64,000 nt of DNA from Mucilaginibacter limnophilus (GTDB taxonomy: Bacteria; Bacteroidota; Bacteroidia; Sphingobacteriales; Sphingobacteriaceae), in assembly GCF_004005815.1 (NCBI RefSeq), contig NZ_SACK01000001.1, positions 124,001-188,000 on the forward strand, written 5' to 3'. The notes under the pieces were generated by a model. That model was not told the DNA's origin, ran no database searches, and worked only from the letters and a program-made list of their open reading frames with translations. The translations under genes were made by a program, and so were the position numbers. Shown in pieces: positions 1-8,300 of the stretch. Each line of letters opens with the position of its first letter. Position 1 is the stretch's first letter.

Positions 1-19
1 GCTTTATAATTAAAATATT

Positions 20-1063
20 ATGAGAAGAGTAATACGCCATGCAGTATTCACATTAGGGGCGCTCAGCCTGCTGTCATCATGTAAAATGGATGAGCCCGAA
101 TACCGCGAAAACAAGGCAGCCGCAGCCGTGCAGGTTCCTGCGTACAGTGTTTTTCATATTGCCGGTGGTGCCCAGCCGGCCGGCCAGGACGGTGAAGGGA
201 CTGCGGCAAACTTTAACCAACCCAACGGTCTTGAATTAAAGCCCGACGGCATTTTATATGTTGCGGACACGTACAACAATTTATTACGTAAGGTAGTTGT
301 AAAACCGCTAAATGGAAACCCGCAACAATATGTTGGCACCGTAACTACACTTAATACGCCTGCAGGAGCAAACGGGTTAGCGCTTTATCATCCTGCACGG
401 GTTGGCGTGTCTGACAATGGTACGATAAATACCATTTTCCGCTCGCCTAATTCACCATTTTTAATATTTGGCAGAATTTATACACCCGACGGCGACATAT
501 TTACCCAACAAACCGATAGAATGGCCGCTACCGGGCTTACTAAAGAAGTGTACGGCGATTATTATTGGTTTACAGGTTATTTATCGGTAGGTAAATTTTG
601 GGCCAGGCATATTCAAATGCCTAACATCAAGCTTCCGCTGGATACTTTTATCACGTACGACGCCAATGGCCAATCGCACGGGGCGCAATATCCACGATCT
701 ATTTTTTCGTGTAAAAACGGTGTTAAATACATGGCTTCAACCATGCAGCTCTATAAACTTACAAACAGTATGCAGGTGAGCAAAATAAAACCGATAGTAA
801 TTTACCCTGCCAGGCCATTTAATGATATAACTGATATAGTGGCAACAGCCGATGGTAAAACCATTTTTCTTGCTGACGAGGGCGTTATAAAAAAGGTTCA
901 AGATGGTATTGTTACTACAATATTACCTATAGATGATGTTACCGGCAAAAATGGATATGCCTGGGGACTGGCCCTTGACGAGAAGAATAAAATGCTTTAT
1001 TTCTCTGACCGGGATTATAACCGTATTAACATACTAACCCTACCTGGTTATGTAGCTCACTAA
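20..1063 (+). CDS. NHL-repeat lipoprotein
   Basis: Predicted lipoprotein of 347 residues. The N-terminus is a short basic segment, a hydrophobic stretch and a lipobox ending in SLLSSC, so Cys21 is the likely lipidated residue. The rest resembles a beta-propeller: an NHL-type blade lies near residues 60-95 (GTAANFNQPNGL, then YVADTYNNLLRKV), with further blade-like repeats near the C-terminus (TIFLADEGVIKKV, LYFSDRDYNRINIL). NHL propellers usually bind proteins or glycans, and the ligand cannot be read from the sequence. The next gene, 27 bases downstream, encodes a related protein, so the two probably form one transcription unit. Nothing suggests a catalytic role. Confidence 0.8.
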   Translation: MRRVIRHAVFTLGALSLLSSCKMDEPEYRENKAAAAVQVPAYSVFHIAGGAQPAGQDGEGTAANFNQPNGLELKPDGILYVADTYNNLLRKVVVKPLNGNPQQYVGTVTTLNTPAGANGLALYHPARVGVSDNGTINTIFRSPNSPFLIFGRIYTPDGDIFTQQTDRMAATGLTKEVYGDYYWFTGYLSVGKFWARHIQMPNIKLPLDTFITYDANGQSHGAQYPRSIFSCKNGVKYMASTMQLYKLTNSMQVSKIKPIVIYPARPFNDITDIVATADGKTIFLADEGVIKKVQDGIVTTILPIDDVTGKNGYAWGLALDEKNKMLYFSDRDYNRINILTLPGYVAH

Positions 1064-1090
1064 CTTTTTTTACAAATAAATTGAGTAACA

Positions 1091-2089
1091 ATGAAACTAT
1101 TCATAAAACTATCAGCTATTTGTTTGCTTTTTTTACTTGCAATAGCCGGATGTAAGCGTGCCAGGCTGGATGATCTTCAGGGAAAAAGAACAGAAGCAAC
1201 CGGAGATCAGTATCAAGTAACAACGCTTGCCGGTGTATCTTATCAGGAAGGCACAAATGACGGAACCGGTAGTGAAGCGCGATTTACTAACCCGTATGGT
1301 ATTGCGCTTGATACTGCCGGCAATATCTACATTGCAGACATTAACGGTAATAACATTCGTAAAATAACAAACGACAGTGTAGTTACCACCGTGCCCATTC
1401 CGGGCGTAACTGTATTTGGCCCCGATGAAATAGCCGTTTCTACAAACGGAACAATAAACTTTACACAGGTAGGTGAGTTTAGTCCCACCTTGATTAGCTA
1501 CAGGCCTGGCTCGGCCGCCGCAGCTATTGTAAGAGCTAATCCGGGCAATGAAGATTATCAATTTTCAGGTATGGCGTATGATGCTTACTATGATAAATTA
1601 TATTTAACTAATCATGCAGCAGTTACTCTTGATTTTCAGATATATTCGGTTCAGCCACATAAAAAGAATTTTGATCTGTACCTGTTAAGAGTTGATTCTG
1701 TTGGATTAGGTTATCAATTTGCAGATATAGCCACATGCAGAACCGGCGACAAGTTTGTAGTATCAAACGGCAATCAGCTATATAAGATCAGCCCTGAAAA
1801 AATTGTATCAAGAATTGGCGCTCAATTCAGTTTTTCAAACGTAACCGGATTGGCGCCTACCAGATACGGTAAAATTTTATATATCGCCAGTTTTGAAGGA
1901 ATTTTCAGGTTTAATCTGGTAAATCAAACCTTAGATAAACTGGCCGGGCCAAATCAAGCTTTCCCTGATGGCCGGGATGGAGTAGGGCTTGATGCCGATG
2001 TAAGGCCTTATAAACTGGCACTTTCAAAAGATGAAAAAACGCTTTACTTTACTGATGTAACCACCATTAGAAAACTAGTACTTGAGTAA
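1091..2089 (+). CDS. NHL-repeat lipoprotein
   Basis: Predicted lipoprotein of 332 residues with the lipobox LAIAGC, Cys21. It has the same plan as the preceding gene: an NHL blade near residues 55-95 ([17 protein letters not shown], then [14 protein letters not shown]) and a closing blade near the C-terminus ([12 protein letters not shown]). It probably folds as a beta-propeller on the periplasmic or outer face of the outer membrane. The two genes look like a tandem duplication that has diverged. A strong terminator hairpin follows 25 bases after the stop codon, closing the unit. Function beyond binding is unknown. Confidence 0.8.
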   Translation: MKLFIKLSAICLLFLLAIAGCKRARLDDLQGKRTEATGDQYQVTTLAGVSYQEGTNDGTGSEARFTNPYGIALDTAGNIYIADINGNNIRKITNDSVVTTVPIPGVTVFGPDEIAVSTNGTINFTQVGEFSPTLISYRPGSAAAAIVRANPGNEDYQFSGMAYDAYYDKLYLTNHAAVTLDFQIYSVQPHKKNFDLYLLRVDSVGLGYQFADIATCRTGDKFVVSNGNQLYKISPEKIVSRIGAQFSFSNVTGLAPTRYGKILYIASFEGIFRFNLVNQTLDKLAGPNQAFPDGRDGVGLDADVRPYKLALSKDEKTLYFTDVTTIRKLVLE

Positions 2090-2114
2090 CCATAGGCCAC
2101 ATCGCATTTAAAAC

Positions 2115-2145
2115 AAAAAAACCGTTCGATTTGAACGGTTTTTTT
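2115..2145. terminator. Bidirectional intrinsic terminator
   Basis: The arms ACCGTTC (2121-2127) and GAACGGT (2133-2139) are separated by five bases and flanked by an A-run on the left and a T-run on the right. It can therefore end the NHL lipoprotein unit from the left and the minus-strand HTH gene from the right. Confidence 0.85.
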
Positions 2146-2172
2146 GTCAGTTTGAAATAGAAAGGTTAAGTG

Positions 2173-2523
2173 TTACATTACATGTAGGAGTGTATCATTA
2201 TATTTTTCCAATAAATTTAGATACTTGTTTTTCCACCTTTCAGTTTCGTCAAATAAAGGTTCATTAGCCCTTTGGGTAAATGGCTGCCTTACCTGATAGA
2301 TCTGCTTAAAATCATCATGAGTAAATAACTCAGGAAATTCCTCAGAAAAGTCGTGCCGTAATACACATCCAACACGATAAATGATACTGGCCTTTAGATT
2401 TTTTTGAGTAAACCAGTTGTAAACAGATCTTCGGTTTACTTGTGTACATCTTGCCAGGTCGCTTATGCTGTAGCCGTTTTTCCTGATCCTGTACTCAATA
2501 ATTTTTCCATGATGTTTTTCCAT
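2173..2523 (-). CDS. Small helix-turn-helix regulator (paralogue A)
   Basis: A 116-residue protein with an N-terminal helix-turn-helix (about residues 8-50): GYSISDLARCTQVNRRSVYNW is typical of Xre/Cro-like or merR-like DNA-binding helices. A conserved segment HDFSEEFPELFT follows, and the C-terminal third is variable. It is closely related to the gene at 3974-4327, sharing IRKxGYSIS, VNRRSVYNWF and EFPELFT. It probably regulates transcription. Both copies lie near the UpxY-like antiterminator and upstream of the exopolysaccharide locus, which suggests but does not prove a role there. No ligand or receiver domain is present. Confidence 0.7.
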   Translation of the reverse strand: MEKHHGKIIEYRIRKNGYSISDLARCTQVNRRSVYNWFTQKNLKASIIYRVGCVLRHDFSEEFPELFTHDDFKQIYQVRQPFTQRANEPLFDETERWKNKYLNLLEKYNDTLLHVM

Positions 2524-2679
2524 AATGTTTAGTTAAAAATAGGTTTTAGTGTGTAGATATTAATGTTTGTTTTACATGATTTTAAGTGTTACTTCAAAGT
2601 TAAATATTTTTATATGTGTATAAATACTATTAGTTTGTCAATTTATACGGTATTATAACTCAATTTAATATACATGAAA

Positions 2680-3069
2680 CTAATGAGGTTCTAATATTTG
2701 TTCAAGCCGTTCTGATGTAATAGGTTTCACAATGTATGATTTTACAAAGTCGTACATATCAGTTCTTTTTATTTCAGACGGATTAATTGATGATGAAACA
2801 ATATGTATTTCAATTAATTTATTAAGCTGCGGATAGAGATCTTTAAATCTATCTAAAAAGGCCCAGCCGTTTAATCCGGGCATGTTAATGTCCATAAAAA
2901 TTACTTCCGGTAATTCTGAGGTGTCTTTTTTATGAGCTGATAGAAAGCTAAGTACATCATAGCCGCTATAGCTATAAAAAGTTTCGTGGGCCAGCTTATA
3001 CCGGTTCAACATCCTTCTGAATATGAGGTGTTGAATTGGATCATCATCTAAAACCATCAATTTACACAT
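2680..3069 (-). CDS. Single-domain response regulator
   Basis: A 129-residue stand-alone receiver (CheY-like) domain with no output domain. Key residues are present: the acidic triad Asp8-Asp9-Asp10, phosphoacceptor Asp60 in EVIFMDINMPG, a Ser at 92-94, and Lys115 in VKP. It should be phosphorylated by a histidine kinase and act through protein contacts. No kinase gene is adjacent, and the closest in the window are near 49-52 kb. It sits between the two paralogous HTH genes on the same strand, with a 156-base gap before the first of them. Confidence 0.85.
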   Translation of the reverse strand: MCKLMVLDDDPIQHLIFRRMLNRYKLAHETFYSYSGYDVLSFLSAHKKDTSELPEVIFMDINMPGLNGWAFLDRFKDLYPQLNKLIEIHIVSSSINPSEIKRTDMYDFVKSYIVKPITSERLEQILEPH

Positions 3070-3094
3070 GTCATCCTTAATTTAAACACCATAA

Positions 3095-3184
3095 TTACTC
3101 GGTACGCTGATGTGTTTTGTTGTAAATAATTGTAGCCGCATTGGCTATAATTAGTATTATAATAACTAACAAAATAATGCTCAT
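3095..3184 (-). CDS. Possible 29-residue membrane peptide
   Basis: An ATG at 3182-3184 opens a 29-codon frame starting MSIILLVIIILIIANAATII and ending in a polar tail, TAA at 3095-3097. The product would be one transmembrane helix with a short basic/polar C-terminus. It lies just upstream of the response regulator on the same strand. Small single-helix proteins are common beside regulators, but so short a frame in AT-rich DNA can arise by chance. Function is unknown. Confidence 0.25.
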   Translation of the reverse strand: MSIILLVIIILIIANAATIIYNKTHQRTE

Positions 3185-3400
3185 TCTTTAGTGTTTTATA
3201 TTTATGTTATCAAAAATATAATATAAAAAGTTAATTATTAACGAATTGTGTTGCTTAATGCCGTCCATTTAATTTCCCGCTTTTTCATATACTTATACAC
3301 TTTGTGTGAAATAATATATAATTATAGGGTGCTTGTCGACATATTTACTCGATATGCTATACACTTATCAGATAACGGAAGTTTGGCATGGGTAAACGTG

Positions 3401-3408
3401 TAAATTTG
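3401..3408 (+). promoter_or_regulatory. Candidate Bacteroidota -7 promoter element
   Basis: TAAATTTG matches the TAnnTTTG consensus, and a TTTG lies upstream at 3382-3385, although the 15-base spacing is short. Initiation near 3415 would give a leader of about 17 bases before the ATG at 3432. Confidence 0.35.
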
Positions 3409-3431
3409 TTGTAAATCAAAAAGTTAGTCCT

Positions 3432-3878
3432 ATGAGAAATTTTATCAAAAACTATGATCGTTCGCTGCAGACGAACACCGGCGCAAATGGGCACCTGCGC
3501 ATTTTTAAGAAAGGCATGTTGCCTGCTTTATTATTTTTAACAATAATATTTGTGGGCGGCTGTAAAAAAACTAAACTTCCGGTTGAAAAGGAAGAGTCAT
3601 ATTACGGATACGGAAAATTAACTGTTGAATGTGAAAAAAAATGTCATGTGTCATTCGGTGTACCAGGAAAAATGAATGAATATGATGTTGAGTCAAATAA
3701 AGCAATTTACTTTTTCCGTTATCAAACCAAGTACAATATTGACATCTATGTTACGCCGCTTGACGCAAAACAGACAATGGAAATAAATGTGTTTAGTAGG
3801 GAAGAAAAGCAGATATTTAATAATTCTGTCCGCAGGGATGTTAATGATACCTGGTATAGTAAAATATTGGTACCATAA
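3432..3878 (+). CDS. Small hypothetical lipoprotein
   Basis: A 148-residue protein of unknown family. A hydrophobic stretch ends in the lipobox IFVGGC, Cys44, so it should be an exported lipoprotein. The first 28 residues make an unusually long positively charged leader. An internal ATG at 3516 would give a conventional signal peptide (MLPALLFLTIIFVGGC) and may be the true start, although the promoter-like element at 3401 fits the first ATG. The mature part (about 100 residues) is rich in beta-type segments and charged residues, with CEKKCH near residue 69. A strong terminator follows. I do not recognise a function. Confidence 0.6.
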   Translation: MRNFIKNYDRSLQTNTGANGHLRIFKKGMLPALLFLTIIFVGGCKKTKLPVEKEESYYGYGKLTVECEKKCHVSFGVPGKMNEYDVESNKAIYFFRYQTKYNIDIYVTPLDAKQTMEINVFSREEKQIFNNSVRRDVNDTWYSKILVP

Positions 3879-3916
3879 AACTGGCAACTATCATTTAAGA
3901 TAAACGATTTAATTGT

Positions 3917-3949
3917 AAAGGCATCCTGTTTATTCAGGATGCCTTTTTT
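3917..3949. terminator. Intrinsic terminator
   Basis: Twelve-base arms AAAGGCATCCTG (3917-3928) and CAGGATGCCTTT (3935-3946), followed by a T-run. It lies between the convergent lipoprotein gene and the HTH gene. Confidence 0.9.
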
Positions 3950-3973
3950 GCAGGTAGGTGCAGGGTATAAGAA

Positions 3974-4327
3974 TCAAGTTTCGTTTTGCAGTTTTTTACT
4001 TAACAGATTGTTATAACGTTCGAGTAACTCAATGTATTTATCTTTCCAGGCAACCATTGGTGGCGTGTCATTAGAAGAGATCTCACTGTCAATATGCTTT
4101 TCAGTTTTTTCAAAATCATCTTTGGTAAACAATTCAGGAAACTCAACTGAAAAATCATGATCCAGAATACAACCAATCCGATGAATTATTTCAGGTTTTA
4201 GATATTTTTGGTTAAACCAATTATAAACCGATCTGCGGTTTACATAAGTTAAACGGGCAAGTTCACTAATGCTGTAGCCCTTTTTTCTGATTATAAGCTC
4301 TACAATCTGGCCATAATGTTTGTCCAT
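3974..4327 (-). CDS. Small helix-turn-helix regulator (paralogue B)
   Basis: A 117-residue paralogue of the protein at 2173-2523, aligning from the first residues: GYSISELARLTYVNRRSVYNW makes the helix-turn-helix, and HDFSVEFPELFT follows. The C-terminal tails diverge. It should bind DNA and probably regulates neighbouring genes. It is separated by about 90 bases from the UpxY-like gene on the same strand and could be co-transcribed with it. The near-identical recognition helices suggest both copies can see related sites. Confidence 0.7.
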   Translation of the reverse strand: MDKHYGQIVELIIRKKGYSISELARLTYVNRRSVYNWFNQKYLKPEIIHRIGCILDHDFSVEFPELFTKDDFEKTEKHIDSEISSNDTPPMVAWKDKYIELLERYNNLLSKKLQNET

Positions 4328-4419
4328 AGTTTTTGAGTTTTTAAATCAGTATACTGTAAGTTCTATTAGAATTATTTACAGCCTAATAGCAACCACCTGT
4401 TGGCATAGCCAAACGGAAT

Positions 4420-4944
4420 TTAACAGAGTACTGATTCTGGTTTAGGTGATAGTTGTTTATGATTTATTTTAATGGTTAACGCGCAATTCATGTACTTAAT
4501 AATCATTATTACTTGTTTCCCTTGTATTTTTTGTATCTCGCCGGTGTGATTTGAAAGTGGGCCATCCACTATTTTCACAATATCGCCAATATGAAGGTTG
4601 CCTAAAGGTATAGCCTCAATGTTACTATGTTCTTTAATAGCTGATTTTATCAGCTCTATCTCATCGTTAGCTATAGTAGCTGGTTTCCCGCAATAGGTTA
4701 TATAATTGATCACACCGGGTGTTTGAAGTATCCGGTTATATAACGAAGGCGTAGCTTCTACAAAGATATATGAATTAAAAAGAGGAATTTCAATGATTTT
4801 TTTCCTATCGGCCCATTGGCTTACTTTTTTTACAAGTGGACAGTAGGATCTTATATCCTGTTCGCTTAGCATTTGGTGGATTTTTTTTTCCCAGCGCGAG
4901 CGTGTATAAAGTACCAGCCATTCATTGTTTTTTAAGTCTTTCAT
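4420..4944 (-). CDS. UpxY/NusG-family transcription antiterminator
   Basis: A 174-residue NusG paralogue. The N-terminal NGN domain (about residues 7-105) opens with WLVLYTRSRWEKKI and contains the characteristic LFNSYIFVEA and TPGVINYI. A KOW-type segment follows at about 118-165 (GDIVKIVDGPLSNHTGEI). Specialised NusG paralogues of this type (RfaH in enterobacteria, UpxY in Bacteroides, LoaP in Firmicutes) bind RNA polymerase and let it read through long polysaccharide operons. In Bacteroides such genes usually open the operon. Here it is divergent from the T9SS proteins and close to the exopolysaccharide locus. Its likely targets are the leaders with the shared hairpin described at 5.25, 13.8 and 27.7 kb (inference). 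Confidence 0.85.
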   Translation of the reverse strand: MKDLKNNEWLVLYTRSRWEKKIHQMLSEQDIRSYCPLVKKVSQWADRKKIIEIPLFNSYIFVEATPSLYNRILQTPGVINYITYCGKPATIANDEIELIKSAIKEHSNIEAIPLGNLHIGDIVKIVDGPLSNHTGEIQKIQGKQVIMIIKYMNCALTIKINHKQLSPKPESVLC

Positions 4945-5332
4945 GGTTAATTAGGAGTTACAAATGAAAGTTATTTACACTATTTTACACTTTTTTATAA
5001 AAACTTATCGTTTTGTATTATTTACCCTAAAATAAGAGTTAAAAATTGCGAAAGTTTTAATTCTTCCTATGTTGTGTACCATAATGTGCCATTTGTGTAA
5101 GATTTTAATATGAAAATACACAGATAATTCACAACAGCATTTTAGCATTTCCCGACATTATACAATCCTATCAACAAGAGTATTGCGCACTCCCCGGAAG
5201 TGTCTCGTAATCAGTAAAATTGCGTTGTCTTTAACCTCTGGTTGAAAATTTTTCAATATTATATGTTGGTGACAGGGCGAAGCTATATATGTTGAGATCA
5301 CATTTAAACAGGCCAGTTTATATAAAAAAGTT
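4945..5332. other. Divergent intergenic region, 388 bases
   Basis: This separates the UpxY-like gene (minus) from the giant T9SS protein genes (plus). The left two thirds are very AT-rich and must hold the antiterminator promoter, but I see no clear consensus. The right part holds the degenerate leader element at 5241-5290. A minus-strand frame overlapping the start of the next gene is not convincing. Confidence 0.6.
5241..5290 (+). promoter_or_regulatory. Leader RNA element, degenerate third copy
   Basis: The box GTTGAAAATTTTTCAAT (5241-5257) fits the GTTG-N4-TTYYTCAA pattern seen at 13802 and 27727. A weak nested hairpin follows: ATATG (5261-5265) can pair with TATAT (5284-5288), and GTT/GAC form a small inner stem. 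The 3' internal strand reads CAGGGCGAAG (5273-5282), matching the AATGGCGAAG of the other two copies at eight of ten positions. It lies 51 bases upstream of the start codon of the T9SS protein gene. Confidence 0.4.
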
Positions 5333-8300
5333 ATGACCCGGATTTTTACTGCTGTAGTTGTAATGCTTTTAAGCGTGAGCGCATTCGGAATGGAAATTAA
5401 AAACTTCAATGTGTACCATGATTTAGCCATTCAGGATACATGCCTGCCAATAAGCACTCTTCCGTGTGCGGCTGTCAAGGTTAATTTGCCATATAACTTA
5501 GGGTTTAATGCCGCTGTGCCAAATACCATTGTTGATAAAAACGGCAATGGTACAGGATTTACAACAGTTAACACCTACTCCGGCACCAGGCTGGCTGCAG
5601 ATGGTACTCCTTCGGTACTTAAAGTGCCCGGTTATGAGCCATCCAAAATAACCGTAACCGGTGGCCGCCTGCAGTTGGTGAGCAATAAGGGGATAGATTT
5701 TCAGGCGAATAACAATCAGCTAAATGTTTTAGGGGTAAAACTTAATTCTCCGCAAAAGTTACAAATTGAGGTAAAGGTTGTAAACCCGTACAACGGCACA
5801 CAATCTCAACAGGCTGGTTTATGGTATGGACTTAGCGATAAAACTTACATTAAACTAAGTGTTACAGGTAATAAAGTTGAGCTGCGCAGAGAGTTTAACG
5901 ATGTGAGCAGCACAGCGGCAGGCACATCCAACCCTGATCAGCGTGTAACTGCCGTAATATCTAACCTGAATACCAAAACTGTGCGTTTGCGCATGATTGT
6001 TGATTTTACCCAGAACAAAGTTGAAGGTTTTTACTCGACAGACGGAACTAACTATATAAGCACGGGTAACAGTTATCCAACTAAAACATTAAGTTTAAGC
6101 GGCTTAAATATTACCGATACCCTTACATATGCTGGTATTTTTGCAACTCATCGTAATGCAACAACGGCTGTAACCTATAGCTTTGACGATTTTGCACTTA
6201 CCAATTTGTCGCCTGCACCACCGCAGCCTTCTTTTAAACTATCTGCGCCAAAGATCGATTTTACAGTAATAAAAGGGGGCACTGTTTTGCCACAGAGTAT
6301 GAAAGTGCTGGCAGTACCATCACTGCCGCAATATACAATCAGCAAATCACCGGCTGATTGGCTTACGCTGCCTTCACCCACTGCAGATAGTATACACTTT
6401 GGGGCACAAAATATTAGTTCAAATTTACCTGCCGGTACATACCAGGCCATGGTTACCTGCGAACCTGTAGGCTTTCCGCCTGTATCATTTATGGTCAACT
6501 TAAATGTAATTGAGCCGCTGCAGCAACAAGCTATTAATATAAACTTTCAGGATCAGCAGACTATACCGCCTGTAAATTATATACGTGACTTTGGACAGGC
6601 GTATGGCCCTCGGTCAAATGTGCAGCAAGGGGCAGGGCTTGAGTATGGTTGGAAAAGAAGATCGACCGGCGCGGCGCTTAACCTTTCACAAAACGGGCGT
6701 AACCGTAATACACCCGAGGATATTTTGCTTGCTACGTTGATGCACATGCAGGCAAATCATATAACCACCACCTTTACCGGAACCAAAATAGAAGGTTATT
6801 GGGAAATGAAAGTGCCTAATGGTACATATGATGTATCGGTATCAGCCGGGGATGGGGCGGTAAATGCTGCGCAGGAAATACATTCATTGAACGTTGAAGG
6901 CGTGAGTGCTATATCGGGCTTTGTGCCCAGCGGAAAGGCAGGCAGCATAGGACGTTTTAGAATGGCAACTGTGCGGGTACAAGTAAATGATGAATATTTG
7001 ACCATCAATGCCGATGGCGGCAAAAACACCAAAATAAACTCAGCGAAGATTGTGCCGGTAAGCGCAGGGCCGTATTTATACTGGGGCGCAGCTGCACAAA
7101 ATATCGTGTATAAAAAAGGTAACCCCAATACCGATTTGTTCAGCCTGGCGTTAGGAAATTCTGACAATGCCGTAGCGACTTATAACGTAACTGCTACCTA
7201 TAATCAGGCTACAACCGGTTGGCTAACATTTACTCAGGCGCAAATAGGCAAACAGCCAGTAGTGAGCTTTAAGTATAACACCAGTAAAAATTTGCCGGTA
7301 GGTACTTACAGTGCTGTTATAAAAGCAACTTCAGGGCAATATTCATCGGCAAGTTTCGCGGTGCAGTTGTCTGTTGTTGATAGCCTTAAGCCATACGTGG
7401 TATCGTCATCACCGGTTAATGGGGCTACCAAAGTAAGCTTATCTACAGTAAGTATAGCGGCAAATAGCCTGCATATACCGCTTGTAACCGGTTTTCCGGG
7501 TGGGGTTGATAACAATACCATCACCAACGAGACGGTTAAATTATATAAGGTAATTGATAACACTTCTACCGAAGTTACCGGTACGGTTCAGGGGACAGGT
7601 GGCGGAGACGCGATCAGCTTTTCACCAAGTAGCAGCCTTGAGCCTCAAACCATATACAAATTTGTGGTGACCAGCGGAGTAAAATCAAACGCGGGCGCAT
7701 CATTTTCACCGTTCGAATGTCAGTTTACAACTGATGCTGCAAGTATCGATTCATCTGAATTTTTATACGCGCAATTTATTAAAGATCCGGTTCCCGGTAC
7801 ACAAAACAAACAATACACTAGTTTGGCTATCGGCCCCGACGATAAATTTTATGCCCTGCGCATTGATGGTGGTATAGAGCGTTTCAATATTAACCATAAC
7901 ACAGGGGCATTAACACACGAGCGTACCATTAACACTCTTAAAACAAAATACGGTAACCGGTCGGCTATAGGGTTGGCATTCGATCCACATTCAACACCGA
8001 CGAATATTACCTTGTGGATATCTCATTCATCAGGCGGGCTAACATCTGCGCCGGCATTTGATGGTAATATATCCCGCTTATCGGGCGACAGCCTGCAAAC
8101 AGAAGAATTGGTTATAACCAAACTTCCGCGATCAACAAAAGACCACCTGGTTAACGGCCTGGCATTCGGCCCTGATAGCGCGTTGTATATATGCCAGGGC
8201 AGCAATAGTTCGGCCGGTGTGTATGATAACGACTGGATGCGCGATGAAAGTCTGCTTGCAGGCGCAGTGCTGCGGCTTGATGTGCATAAGCTGGCCGGTA

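Noticed and set aside
1133..1561. 142-codon minus-strand frame inside the second NHL lipoprotein gene
   Set aside because: It lies entirely opposite a clear lipoprotein coding frame and shows random-looking composition.
4945..5332. CRISPR-like or tandem repeats in the AT-rich divergent region
   Set aside because: Only AT-rich sequence is seen; no spaced direct repeats of 20 bases or more.
5158..5430. 90-codon minus-strand frame over the start of the T9SS protein gene
   Set aside because: It overlaps a well-supported plus-strand signal peptide and has no signal, domain or repeated pattern. It looks like an antisense shadow.
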